NCBI GenBank assembly: GCA_025024175.1
Contig: QCXZ01000041.1
Span: forward strand, 37,877,786 to 37,941,785
From: Rhyzopertha dominica
Taxonomy: Eukaryota > Arthropoda > Insecta > Coleoptera > Bostrichidae
DNA length: 64,000 bases
Reading direction: 5' to 3'
The notes beneath the pieces are model-generated. The model was not told where the DNA came from. It worked only from the letters and a program-made list of their open reading frames with translations, and ran no database searches. The position numbers and the translations under genes were made by a program. Shown piece by piece: positions 45,972 through 57,124 of the stretch (its first letter is position 1; every line of letters begins with the position of its first letter).

Positions 45972-46368
45972 CGAAAAAGCGTTCTCCCATAATCGACTCC
46001 AACTCGATCAATAAAGAATATTAATAATAATATTACTTCGCGGTACGATCAATGGGAGAACGAAAACGATATCTGAAAACGTGCACAATCCGGTAGTTCC
46101 GATCGTGGTCCACGCGTAGTTCCAACCTACTGACGTTAGTGCACAGCGATCTGCAGAAAGCACGGCGATCTGCGGCAATTTTGATGTCCTATAACTTTTG
46201 AAGCGGGAGGCTGCACACCGTAGGGCTGCGGATTGGAGGTCAATGGGTCATCCGCTACTACTATACTAAGTTTGGTCGTGATCCGATCAATTTCGCTTCA
46301 TTGACTGATATGTGTAGTTCTTCTCTTTTCACGTACCTCGCAGTACGATCAATGGGAGAACGAAAACC
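45972..46368. repeat. Repeat with 300-bp-spaced direct copies and an inverted third copy
   Basis: 'gtacgatcaatgggagaacg' occurs at 46043-46062 and again exactly 300 bp later at 46343-46362, each followed by 'aaaac'. An imperfect inverted copy, 'cgttctcccataatcg', lies at 45980-45995. The 300-bp unit between is GC-richer and carries a small internal duplication of 'cgatctgc'. It may be one satellite unit, or a MITE whose ends are these motifs. No open frame. Confidence 0.65.
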
Positions 46369-46444
46369 AAGTTAGGTTAATATAGGGTTGCAAAATATTA
46401 AAAAAAATCATATACCTAGCTGTAAATAAATTATAAGTAGAACA

Positions 46445-47072
46445 TAATTATTTACTATAGCGTCCCATTACCTATCGAGCTCAAATTGTGCGTGCCCCTA
46501 GAAAGTGGCCTCCTGAACACGAATATGAAGTCCGTTTCTTGCGGTCGCGCCTAGTTTTCAAGATATAAATATTTCAATTTGGAACTACTTTACGACGCGG
46601 AGTGTTCTCTCTTATGCCGCGCAGTGCCGCATGCTCCTTAACGTCCGGTTGTCCTACGCGAGTGCGTTTTCAAGCAGATTTAGAAGTTGTTTTCTTACTG
46701 AGCGATTTTTGAGGCATGTAGGCCGTGTGGCCGTGTTTTTGGCGACACTCGGTGTTCTTCGTATACTGTGATGAGGTGTCGCATACTCCTTATCGGCCGG
46801 ACGTCCTACGCGTATGCGGTAAAAAAAATAACCCCCAAATCTGCTTGAAAACGCTACGCGTAGGACGACCAAACTTTAAGGAGCATGAGACACCGGGCGG
46901 CATACGGGACAACACTCCGTGTCGTAAAGTAGTTCCAAATTGAAATATTAATTTCGTGAAAACTAGCCGCGACCGCAAGAAACGGATTTCATATTCGTGT
47001 TCAGGAGGCCACTTTCTAAGGGTACGCACAATTTGAACTCGATAGGTGATGGGACGCTATAGTAAATAATTA
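46445..47072. mobile_element. 628-bp foldback element with arms of about 240 bp
   Basis: The left arm 46445-46683 and the right arm 46834-47072 are inverted copies with roughly 88-90% identity by eye. They begin 'taattatttactatagcg', and both contain 'gaaagtggcctcctgaacac', 'gtttcttgcggtcgcg', 'ggaactactttacgac' and 'cctacgcg'. The centre repeats part of the arm again ('gtgttctt' ... 'cctacgcgtatgcgg'). The ends are palindromic (TAATTA), so a TA, AATT or TAATTA target duplication cannot be told apart. No transposase. A diverged one-armed relative is at 32975-33195. Frames on both strands simply reflect the palindrome. Confidence 0.92.
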
Positions 47073-47074
47073 CC

Positions 47075-48400
47075 ATTAAAAGAATGTAGTGAACTTATTT
47101 GTGGTATTGTGTTTTCTTTTCAACATTTTTCTTATGACTACAAAACAATTCTTTGTTTTTTGTTTCCCAAATTTTTCCAAACTGCATGAAAAATAAAAAA
47201 AATAAGTAATTTTTGTATTTTGCTTTTGTATATAGTGTGCAGCTCTGTGTTCACTAGCTACCACTGGTATGCCTATACTTAATAGTTCAAATGAACATAC
47301 CATACATTTACGTTACGTCTCCCGTAGATATAGTTTTAAACTACAGATTGTAAAGCTTTCCATATCTTAAGCTGCGCTTATTACTTAAATGCGGGTAATG
47401 GTTCTTGGAATTATTTTTATTTATTAAAAAGCGGTTAATAGTCATATTTTATAAGCTACCAAAGTGCGAAGTTTTACTTGAATTAAAAACGTAGCTCGTC
47501 CAACTATAATTCACGGCATAAGAATAATATATGGGTGCACCTAGAAATATTCTAATATAAGGTTCATGCTCTTTTAGATACAAACGAAGTTACACCACGG
47601 TGAGATTGGATTATTTTAAAACGTATCGCAACTTTTGAAGCCGCAGTTGAATCAGCATAAGCTACAGGTCCACATTTGCACTTCTGCTTATCGTTGGTGG
47701 GAAAGCCGTACTACATTTGGCTCGAGATCTGAAACGCATTTAAACTCGTTTCGCAGAGGGAGGTCGTGTTGAATATATTAGATTTCTTAACACTAAACAT
47801 GGTAAAACACTCTGGTCGAAAATTGAATTTGCGCCTGAAAACGGAATGAGCAGTAAATAGTGAAAGCAAAACAGTCAGCAGTAAATGTGTTGCTTTGAAA
47901 TACGATGAAAATAAGGCGGCAGTCTTTTAATTTAATCATCCTGAGCTCGATGAAATCTAGTAACCCTGGAATATTGTGATTTAATTGCAGATATAATGCA
48001 TAGATCAGTAATGTTTATTATTCTTTCACAAGGACTAATAGCTGCTGCAACTTCTTGTTGTTGTGTATAAAACAAACACCTATCATGCAAGGTTTATAGA
48101 TTGATACCCACCTTTTCAGGTACCTACATCATGCAGAAGGCTTCCACCAATTTAGTACCCAAGGGCGGCCAGCGCTATGGGTTTCTTGTCGGGGGTAGGG
48201 GGGTTGGGCATCAAGTCCAGGGCTCTATGTCACGGGGGATGTTTGCACCAAGTAGTTAGCCTACCAGTGTATGGGAATGGGTACTTCGTTCAGGCAACCG
48301 ATTTGTTGTAAGTCTTAAGGTGGATCATTACGATTATCTAGCTAACTACGTCAGGAAGAAGAGGGTGTCATTCGTGTCTTTAGTTGAGTGCGGCATGTAC
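47075..48400. other. Unassigned sequence
   Basis: 'caagggcggccagcg' at 48163 resembles a hAT terminus but has no partner. A frame near 47715 ('LARDLKRI' then 'TRFAEGGRVEYI') faintly resembles a transposase C-terminus and is not called. Confidence 0.35.
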
Positions 48401-48406
48401 TACAAG

Positions 48407-49456
48407 CAGGGTTGGCAAAAAACATGTTTTTTAAATTAAACAAAACAAACAGTTTTTTTTTAATTTAATCATGTTTAAATTGTACATGTTTTTTTTCTTA
48501 CTTAGTTTAAAAANGTTTTAAACACTGTTTTAAACATGAACTTTCATTCAAATTACTGTGTATTAGTGAAAAAAAATACGAGTAGATGGCGCAAAGCATA
48601 GCAGTTGTCTAAAAGTCTCTACAGGACTACGATTGCCTGTTGTCAGTTGTCATTTGTATTCGATGTGTACGGCGTTTACGCGACAATTTTAGTTATTATG
48701 AGCCGGTTTTTCTTTTCTATTTTAAGCGAAAATCAACTGTGTTTTTAAAATCCAGACTAAGCACATACTGGTTACTGGGTTGATTTTAGCTAATATTAAC
48801 TTTAACAAAGAGAATAGGAACCGACCTTGTATGTGTAAAGTACAATGCAAGCTCGATGCAAGAAGTGCAAAAAAGATATGCTTGCACTAGTAAAAATATT
48901 TTATTTCTTGTTTATTGTTTTTTTATATTCCCAAGTTCTGATAACTACTTGTTCTATTATGCTAAAGATATAACTATCTAGTAAGTGTTGAATGAACGTC
49001 TTATTTATTGTTTTGTTGTATTGGACCAGAATTACAAATTTTTATGTTATGATATGGTTAAGATTTTTATTTGTTGTTTTAAAATGATTGTAATTTATAG
49101 CTACAGAAAAAATGTTAAGTTTATTGTTATTTTCTATAACTGTTGTATCGATAAAGAACTGGGCCTGGTTTTGGATTCAATTCATTTTTATGCAAATGTA
49201 AGGTGACATTATGTAGATATGTAATTACTAATAATCCTGTTTATCTATTTGTGGAGGGTAAACGAGCCCAATAGTAATAATAATGAATTACATACAATAG
49301 TCGTAAAAAACACTGTTTAAAACATTAGTAAAAAAACACTGTTTAAAACAAATGATTTAAACATTTGTTTAAAACAAAGTTTTAAACAAAAGCGTTGTTT
49401 TAAACAAGTTTAAAACATTCTGCTTTAAACATTTTGTTTTAATCATGCCAACCCTG
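48407..49456. mobile_element. 1,050-bp non-autonomous hAT with TTTAAAC-rich ends
   Basis: The termini 'cagggttggcaaaaaacatg' and 'catgccaaccctg' are inverted. The perfect 8-bp duplication 'actacaag' flanks it (48399-48406 and 49457-49464). Within about 130 bp of each end there are many copies of 'tttaaac'/'gtttaaa', especially at 49310-49440. This subterminal repetition is what hAT transposases bind in other families. The middle is AT-rich with no transposase. One N at 48514. Confidence 0.95.
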
Positions 49457-49626
49457 ACTACAAGTGCTTATCTCTATGAGAGACTGGTATGGTGGTTATT
49501 ACCACAATACAGAAAGTANCGGGTATTACTTTTCCTTGGGCTAAGTTTCAGGTCCCTGAGCGGGTTAGGGATCATTTGGGTGTCTGCTTCACGGTATAGG
49601 CTTGCGCCGGGAATTTGTAACCCTTA

Positions 49627-49775
49627 GGCCCGGTTGCCCAAACATTGATCAAATTTGATCTGGATTTAATCCCCGATCGTTGCTATAGCAACACCAATCA
49701 GAACACTGGATTCATGACGTTGCTAGACAACGATCGCGGATTAAACCCGGATTAATGGCCTTATTTTGCAATACA
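49627..49775. mobile_element. 149-bp PIF/Harbinger-like MITE
   Basis: 'tta' (49624-49626) precedes 'ggcccggttgcccaaac', and 'tta' (49776-49778) follows the right end. The interior is palindromic around 'gatcgttgctatagcaac' and 'gttgctagacaacgatc'. The ends resemble the GGTTGCACAAA type noted at 34132, although the right one is degenerate. A TTA duplication fits PIF/Harbinger. Confidence 0.55.
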
Positions 49776-49779
49776 TTAC

Positions 49780-50150
49780 ATCTAAACCTAATCTTAGCTA
49801 CCTCTGCATGTTTTTTATTTAAATCAAGTCATGGAGTAATGTTATTGTAAAAATTAAGGTTGTCAAAAAAAGAAGAAGATATCTCTCCCAATTCTTAAAC
49901 TTTGGAGTTTCACTGCAAGACTTCTGAGGTGTTGCCGTTTGCCACCAAGGAACGCCTAGCTAACTTGAGTATATTCAATCCCTAAAAATATTGTTAGGGA
50001 TCTTCTGGGTGCATCATGTCAGAAGTCCCACATTTTGTGGATTAGTCAGTAGTACTCCCAAGTTTCACGCAAATGGCCACACAACACCTTTGGTACGTAT
50101 TTTGAAATCTTCTGCATGCAACCAAATTGTATTTTTTTCTATCTACTATT
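49780..50150. other. Unassigned sequence
   Basis: Nothing recognised. Confidence 0.4.
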
Positions 50151-50158
50151 TATTTTAG

Positions 50159-50329
50159 GCCTTTTTCCTTACATCCCTTTTCTTCCGATCCTGTGGTGGC
50201 AAAGGGAAACCATCTATCCAGCCTTGAGGTCGTACGTACTTGCTGTTCCCGTTTGGAGCACGAAGCTGCCTCAAGCCTCGCGCTCTTGGACTAACAGCCA
50301 CTCTCAGCACCGACTGAGGAGAGAGACAG
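50159..50329 (+). other. Candidate internal coding exon (171 bp, phase 1-1)
   Basis: A GC-rich block lies exactly between a strong acceptor ('tttttttctatctactattt' then 'attttag|gcc') and a strong donor ('gagacag|gtaagag'). Length is 171 bp. One frame is open throughout, while the other two stop. In that frame it would be a symmetric phase-1 exon. The inferred peptide contains 'WWQRETIYPALRSYVLAVPV' and a Ser/Arg/His-rich end, and I recognise no domain. It could also be a non-coding exon. There is no sign of transposon origin. Confidence 0.35.
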
Positions 50330-50339
50330 GTAAGAGTAG

Positions 50340-53300
50340 AGTTAAATCTTTTTTTAAGAAATTCAAAATCAATATACCTACTTACCGCAAATCGAACCTG
50401 ACAGATTTTAACATTAATGGTGCTACCAATCTAATATTTATTGTAAAAAAATTTTGTAAGTGTATGCGCATACATGAAAGCCATTCTTTGTGTTATTACT
50501 GATTGAGGTATGTGCAACAATTATTTCCTGTTTCACGATTTGTATCATTTGTTCTTGCTTTTTGGCAATTTATTTTGTTAATAAATATAATTAATTATCC
50601 ATCCTAAAAATTGGCTTAAATTATTTACCGATTACCGCTTACTGTCTTTTTGGTAATTAAGAGCAACTTTAGCGTTATAAGGATGGCGTTACAATTACCT
50701 GGCGCCCCCCTATTATTTTTAATAACTCTTCTGTGACCTCTCATTGCTCTACTGGTCTGGTGGCGCACCCTTATTGAGTCGGTTAACCACTAACATCGTC
50801 ACAAAATTTTGCATACAGCTATTTTTATTTTCCTCTTTTTGCGGTTACAACTTCATATGCGACGGAAGCTTGGACCAGCTGGTTAATGCTTCAAAACGGG
50901 TACATTATGCATTCGCATCAGCAGCATACTCTTCAACACTCATCTCAAGCAACCAACTCATTGTGTGTAAAGTGCAACCATTAGATCCAATTAGGCGTTT
51001 TTTCTGTAATTACATGTATATTTTATGACTTTCGCACACACTTTGATGAATAAGGTGACCACAGGCCGCTGTATGGAACTTCTTTTTGTTGACTGTAATA
51101 CAAACTTTCGACATTCTGCGCTGCAGATTGACAGGAGAAAATATGGAAGCTATAACTGTGACCATTTGCAGTGTGGCTAAACTTCATAGATTAGTGGCTA
51201 ATTCGTTAAATTTTAGGTATTGCTCACCGTAATTTTCTTTTATATTACCATCGTCTGCCAAATACATATTTGATATAAAATAGAGAAAGCCAACTATTTA
51301 AGTGGAAACTGAAAGTCGTCAAACTAATTAGGCTATTTCAACAAACAACTACACTACCGACATAGTAAACTATAGGTTTGTATATTTGGTTGCATACATA
51401 AATCATTTCATTTGTTGCAATGTCGAGGACCAATAGTGATTTTTTTAACCTTGGTTGTTTATATCCTAAAGCCTAAATATTTGAGTTTGGGGCATTTTGA
51501 CTTTTGAATAATTTCAAGGCTGGATTAGACTCTGAAACACCAATCCACAGCATGGAAGTGTAAACCCATCTTGTCAAAAAAATTATTCAAAACAAAATTT
51601 TTAACACACATCAAAATTGTATTATGGTGCAGCAGGCAGTTTCAGGAGTATTTTTGTAACGATAACAAGAGGCACTTGAGACTATAATTCAGTAAAATAT
51701 GTCACAAAAATAGTACCTTTATACTCTAAGAAGGATTTCTACAAAACAATTAACAACATGCTGACAATTGTCGGAAATATTAACTTTAACTGGAATGTGA
51801 GAAGAATTGTAAAAAGTGATGATACTTGTGTAACATAAAACTAACCAGAAATTCGATTCTTTCCCAGATATTTGGAATGTATTTTGCCAATTAGTTAAGA
51901 AAAAATAAAAAAGACATTATTACAGTGTACAATAGCAACGCTAATGATTTAACAGAAAATTAGTGACACAAACCGTGGTCCTGAAGATCTAAAGAACTGT
52001 ACATATAAGAACCTTAGATCGATCCTTGTAATTAACCCAAACCTACAGTTTTGCCACAATAAGCGTATATCAGTAATAACCTGATGTCTATTGCAACCAT
52101 TGTATAACAAAGTGATATGATAGTTACGGAACTGTACTGTTTTCTTAAACAGTCATTTGAATTGTAAATATCAATGACGGTTTATCGCTATAATAAATGC
52201 TTTTTTTAACATAATGAAATTGTACTAACTGTATTAATATAAGTTGTTTGATCTATTAACGCAACTAACCCTTGGGTTTTGGGGAAGAACAAAAACACAG
52301 TAATATGTACTGTACAAATCACCCAATATTTGCAAACTTTTTTATGCTGACGAACAGATGCACAAAAGACAGATTCAGTAATTGAACAGCCATATCCGTT
52401 TAAAATTTAGTTTCGGTTGACCTTAACTGATAAATACAAAAATTACTTGACGACCGCCAAATATTAAAAGAATCAGCTCTAATGAAGTTTACTAATTATT
52501 TGGGTATTAACTATTAAAAATTAAAAAGCATTAGTCTACTCAACAGAAAGTGATTGACTGGTTTTTGCAATGCTCACTTTTATTATCATTCTCAGTAATT
52601 CCCAATACCAACTTTAATGGAAAGGTAGAACTTTGAACGAACTAGTTTAGCGTAAATTTTGATATATAGTCGCCGGACTTTTTAAGTTCCACGGAGATAA
52701 GGTGCAACTGACAGTCACGAAAATACCAAGATTTCACAGTTATTTGTGACCCTATTTTTTAGCCGCAATTATCTGCCTTCTACACACAAGCCATCCATAG
52801 TCAAAGAATTCTTAAGGTTTTGCATATCTTAACGGACCTTCGACAGTACTTATAGAGGTTGTAGTCCCTACCACGTTCTCTTCTTACCATTATGTAATAA
52901 GTATTGTCATGAGCAGATGAAGTAATAAACATCAACGGAACTAACTGTTGTCTTATGACAGAATATGAGAAAACGTTAGAATATCCGAGATCTCCTGCTT
53001 TGACCTATGTGTCCTATGAATCTTCAACAGAAGCTGTTACATCGACTTAAAATTTAAATACATGATATCAGCTTCTGTCAGACTGTCTGTCGGTGGTTGT
53101 AGCTTCAAGTTCCTAGTACCTTATATTTATTGTTAAATGCTTGATCCACATATCAGAAGTAGTGTTGTGATTTGCTCAATAATAGCGCATTTATAACATT
53201 GATGGGCGTAAACAAACTTAGGTATATTATTATTTCAGTAAGTTTGCGGCGAATTCGAAATTCCATGGACTGGTTCGAAGTATGATTGTGTTATGTTAAG

Positions 53301-53630
53301 GATTTGTAAGCTTTAGTTAAAGTTTAATAATTATTTAAAATGCAGTAGAACTTACAGAGGCAGCGGAAGAAAGAGAGAAAGAAGAAAGGACGTAATGGAG
53401 GTTATGAATAGTCGTATTTTGCTATGGTGAAATACATGAAGGGGTGTTTTTTGAAGAAGTTGCTTTAATGCCGTAAGAAAAGTGAGAAAAAAAGAGAAGA
53501 GAATAAATTGGAAACAAAAAAGAAAAACTGCGGAAATTGTTTTTTAAAAGGGAAGTAGATTGAGAATAGGATGGAGTTGGTGTACAGTAGAAATGATAGA
53601 AATGATAGATAATAACAATGATATGTATTA
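50340..53630. other. Long AT-rich stretch, nothing recognised
   Basis: A 94-codon plus frame at 50744-51028 and a short frame around 52915-53050 ('MTEYEKTLEYPRSPALTYVS') were considered, but neither has splice or homology support. No repeat termini were found. Confidence 0.45.
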
Positions 53631-53640
53631 TAGTAGTGAC

Positions 53641-54390
53641 CAGTGGCGGCTACTCAATAAGTGCCAACGTGCCATGGCACTACCAACAAAACTGTAGCAA
53701 AATATTTTTAACAATCAAAAATTGAATTATAATTTATCTCAGAGTGGTTGAATTTGTGAGAACCCCCGCGAAACTGCGGAACCCATCCACTCATACACGG
53801 TTACGGCCCGCGGCCAGCACCAGCATTCGATCAAACTTCACGTCCGTGCCAGCTCTGAATTGGCACGAAATCGCAGCAGATTTTGGATATCCGCGGGGAG
53901 CAAGAGGATGCCAGGAGTACGCAAGTTTAAGTGGCTGTTCGTGCCCGTGAGTGGATTGGCACGGATGCAGTTCCGGACTTCGGGGCGACAGTTTTTAGTC
54001 GAAGCGATTTAAGTGCGTACGTCGAATCAGAATGAATCGAATCGCGAATTTATTGCAATTCCTTTTTCCACGTTGACGTTGGAGGCAAAAAAGGAAGTTA
54101 AGGATTTAGGGAGGCCTATGCCTAATTTAGAATTACAATAGCAGCAGAAAGGCCGAACCAGAAAGTGTAATAGAATGATATGAAAAAACAATTGGGTGTG
54201 ACGTGCAAGCGTTTTTTGTTTTCCTTGTGTTTTGTTTGGTGGAGAATCTACATTGACAAAAAGTAGCATTAAGGATTCGGGACATATACATTAAACTACA
54301 ATTTTATCATTTAACTCTTTAGTTTTATTGTCGTTTGTAACATATCGAATTTTTGGCACTACCTTTCGATACAGTCACGAGCCGCCACTG
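53641..54390. mobile_element. 750-bp non-autonomous hAT (CAGTGGCGGC type)
   Basis: The ends 'cagtggcggctactcaataa' and (minus) 'cagtggcggctcgtgactgt' are inverted, and each arm soon reaches a 'gtgcc'. The perfect 8-bp duplication 'gtagtgac' flanks it (53633-53640 and 54391-54398). A 68-codon frame inside (53744-53950) is Pro/Arg-rich and matches no transposase. Same terminal family as 36481-36898 and the orphan end at 55941. Confidence 0.95.
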
Positions 54391-54716
54391 GTAGTGACAT
54401 TAGCAGCCAAGAGACGACAGAGTCACTCTGTCAGAGTGACATTAAACGATACGCCACAGTTCATGTTTGAACAGTGGTGGTTTGTGGTTCGTTTTGCATT
54501 AAAAAAATAAATAGCTATTATTGTTTGATATACAAAATGCCTTTAGATTTAATTTTTTGCTGTGCGAATAGCAAATATACACATTCGACGACCTGTGCTT
54601 CAGCGTTTATTTATTTACTACCTCTATGATTGCTTCTCTTTGATATCATGACATAAGCCTGCCTTTGTCGCCATCAACGATTATGTGTACATACACTCAC
54701 AATATATATTTCAATA

Positions 54717-55001
54717 CCGCAATAGTCCGCCTTTTAGGGCAAAATAGTGGCGACAGATGGGAAAGGGTACCAACCCAATGAAACTTAACCTCAAGGGTTA
54801 AATAACTGCCAGATTAGATATCAGACACTGACGTAGCTTTGATGCACAAAGTAATTCGCCAATTACCTAGAGAAAAGTCAAACAACACTGCATGAAATCC
54901 TGATATCTGGCAGTTCTCTAATCTTTAAAGCTAAATTTGATACTATTAGTTCCCTCTCCCATCTTCTTTATATTTTCCCTTAACATGGCGGACTATTGCG
55001 G
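54717..55001. mobile_element. 285-bp TA-flanked MITE (Tc1/mariner-like)
   Basis: 'ta|ccgcaatagtccgcc' at the left is matched by 'ggcggactattgcgg|ta' at the right, a perfect 15-bp terminal repeat with a TA target site. Weaker similarity continues inwards: 'gatgggaaaggg' versus 'gatgggagaggg', and 'ctgccagattagatatcag' versus 'ctgccagatatcag'. No coding capacity. Confidence 0.85.
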
Positions 55002-55009
55002 TACTGTAA

Positions 55010-55390
55010 TATATTTAGTGACTGTAATTGTGTGGAATGCGGAAGTGCGACAGAACATAATTAACCTTGAATCAACCAATAATATTCGAAATTCTCTGTA
55101 CAAGTGACGTACGCTACCCGAACTTCCAAGATTTTGGCCGAGCGGTGCATTGTTGCCAGTGATATTACTGTAGTAATAGATCTATTACTTTTAAGGCGAT
55201 TACTCATTACCCTTCAGGAAAAATCCGTTAATTTTTTTAATTATTGGTAATCAAGGTAGGTAGGCGTGCATTTCGCCAGAAAGAGTTACTGATTTGTTCC
55301 GGAGGAATATTACCTAGCAAACGCCAATCTACAAAGCGGACAAGTTTTTATTTCTATATGCTAATTACTTAATACTACTAACTATTGTTA
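55010..55390. other. Unassigned sequence
   Basis: Nothing recognised apart from the branch-point motif described with the next feature. Confidence 0.4.
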
Positions 55391-55396
55391 TTATAG

Positions 55397-55493
55397 AATG
55401 CATGAAATTGCGCGAGAACCCAAAGCTGTAGAAGTTATGGAGTTAAAGAAAAGAAAATTAAACGAAGATAATTGGATGAACTCAGCAATTGAG
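55397..55493 (+). other. Candidate internal coding exon (97 bp)
   Basis: A perfect branch-point consensus, 'tactaac' (55376-55382), precedes the acceptor 'ttgttattatag|' by 14 bases. The block ends at the donor 'attgag|gtatgtg'. One frame is open across it and reads 'MHEIAREPKAVEVMEL' then 'KKRKLNEDNWMNSAIE', a charged, helix-like peptide. The exon would be 97 bp (changes phase by one). No domain is recognised. It lies about 450 bp upstream of an orphan hAT end, so a TE-encoded exon is possible. Confidence 0.35.
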
Positions 55494-55889
55494 GTATGTG
55501 AAGTAATAAGCATAGTATATTCAATAAACAGACCAAGCGAATGCAACTAATATATTTATTTGTGAAAAATTTGAATAGCGGGAATTACGACTTGTCGTTC
55601 CCAGAAGAGTATTTTGCAATAAATTTTCCAAGAAGTATTATATGTCAGGAGAGGCTTGATGCTTTAGCATGTTTATCAACGACATTAATTTATTCTACAT
55701 ATTTCCGATTTCAATGAAAAAGTGATTGACAATCCTGCTTAAAAGCAAACGCATCGGCTTTGTGTTTGAAGAAATTAGTAAGTTTATGGGTTGTGTTATG
55801 TTTTATTTCCAACATTCAATCTATTTTTCCTTCAAATAACGAAATTTATTTATTTATTTATTATATATTGCAAGAAAAATAAAAAATAA

Positions 55890-55955
55890 ATTGCCTCCTT
55901 TTTTGTGTTTGTGCTGTGCAGCACAGTCAAATTTAAAGTACACGAGCCGCCACTG
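55890..55955. mobile_element. Orphan right end of a CAGTGGCGGC-type hAT
   Basis: 'gtacacgagccgccactg' ends at 55955 and matches the right terminus of 53641-54390. No left end followed by a matching 8-bp site ('agagtttt') was found upstream, so the element is truncated or its other end has diverged. Confidence 0.6.
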
Positions 55956-55959
55956 AGAG

Positions 55960-56595
55960 TTTTTGTTGCATATCATAACATAACGCTGACGGGCTGTGGA
56001 TGAATACTATAGAAAGTCATGAAGTACAAGTGCAAAATGTTGAAGATCACAGATTAGTAAAGTCATTTGAGTAGGTAAGGGTTTCAGGTGAAACAAAAAT
56101 AAGCGCAACAAGAAAAACTTTCTGTCCTTGAGAACGCATAAATATTGGACATATAGGAACAGAATCATGTTATATGATGGCTTGGTGCTAAAGAGAAACC
56201 TATTAATAATCCCTACATAACTAAGAAAAAATTCACGCATCCCACCAAGGTATAGAATACATACATCGCTTGGCTTGTGATACAGTGTTTTGAACTTGCA
56301 TTTTGAATGACGTAAAAGAAACGCTATCCTAATGTAACACAAGCATAGAAAATACAACATATCAACAGTAAGAAAAAATGACGTCACACGCAATGCCGTC
56401 TTCTATTCGAAAGAATTAGCTTGGACATTATGGAAACGAAAACAAAATGGATAGAAATAGAGATTTTAATAAGAGCTGACCACTATTACGATTTTCCTTT
56501 TAAATGGACAAGTTCAGAAATATGTCAGCGATAAGGATAATAAACTTATAAAAAAAATCCATCAGAATGTATAACCGACAACCAAAAAACACTTG
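55960..56595. other. Unassigned AT-rich sequence
   Basis: A 128-codon minus frame (56007-56393) is hydrophobic with no recognised domain. Confidence 0.4.
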
Positions 56596-56599
56596 CAGA

Positions 56600-56810
56600 C
56601 TTTCAATTTAAAAAAAATAACATCAAATCGACGTTACAAACAAGGAAATTGAAAGGCAGACAGCAAAAGTAGCAAATAGAACATTTTACAAGACCTATCT
56701 AGTGTGGAGAAATACTGCAAATAAAACTGAATTAAGTCAAGAAGGGACAAGGACCAACATCCCGATGATAAAAAATAACATAAAATTTCAGAACGAAGGG
56801 ATATGAAGAA
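56600..56810 (+). pseudogene. Non-LTR retrotransposon scrap (post-RT region)
   Basis: The frame 'VTNKEIERQTAKVANRTFYK' followed by 'TYLVWRNTANKTEL' resembles the segment after the RT palm in endonuclease-RT elements (usual form 'EIxxRIxKAxxTFYxLxxxxxxxxxxxxxTK'). It stops near 56800. Flanking A-rich sequence to about 57120 may belong to the same element, but no catalytic motif is present. Weak on its own. Confidence 0.35.
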
Positions 56811-57124
56811 AACCGCAAATCATGAAACTTTGAATCTTTGGAAGTAACGCAAAAGGTGTATTTAAAAAATAAGTGTGTAACAAATGCATTTCAGGTGACT
56901 CACGGTTGTATATATGCAAGATAAAAACAGCAACAGATATAAAAGATATAGAGTACACATTAAAGTAACCGGGAAACAAACAAATGAAGAAGAGCTGCAG
57001 AGGGAAGAGACGAAAATTATTAATAGTGAGATGTGTATTGTGTAATGATGCAGAAGAATAAATCAACAGCAGGAAAAGTGAAGACCTGCAACAAGACGAG
57101 ACAGAAGAAACAAAGGAAAGCGAA

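Noticed and set aside
46654..47029. Overlapping Arg-rich frames on both strands
   Set aside because: They mirror each other because the DNA is a palindrome. No domain and no conservation of frame in the 33-kb relative.
47690..47790. Possible transposase C-terminus ('TRFAEGGRVEYI')
   Set aside because: Too short, interrupted by a stop, and no other motif nearby.
48163..48240. Possible hAT end 'caagggcggccagcg'
   Set aside because: No inverted partner or target duplication found.
52915..53050. 45-codon open frame containing 'MTEYEKTLEYPRSPALTYVS'
   Set aside because: Lacks a donor or acceptor of quality and any recognised family.
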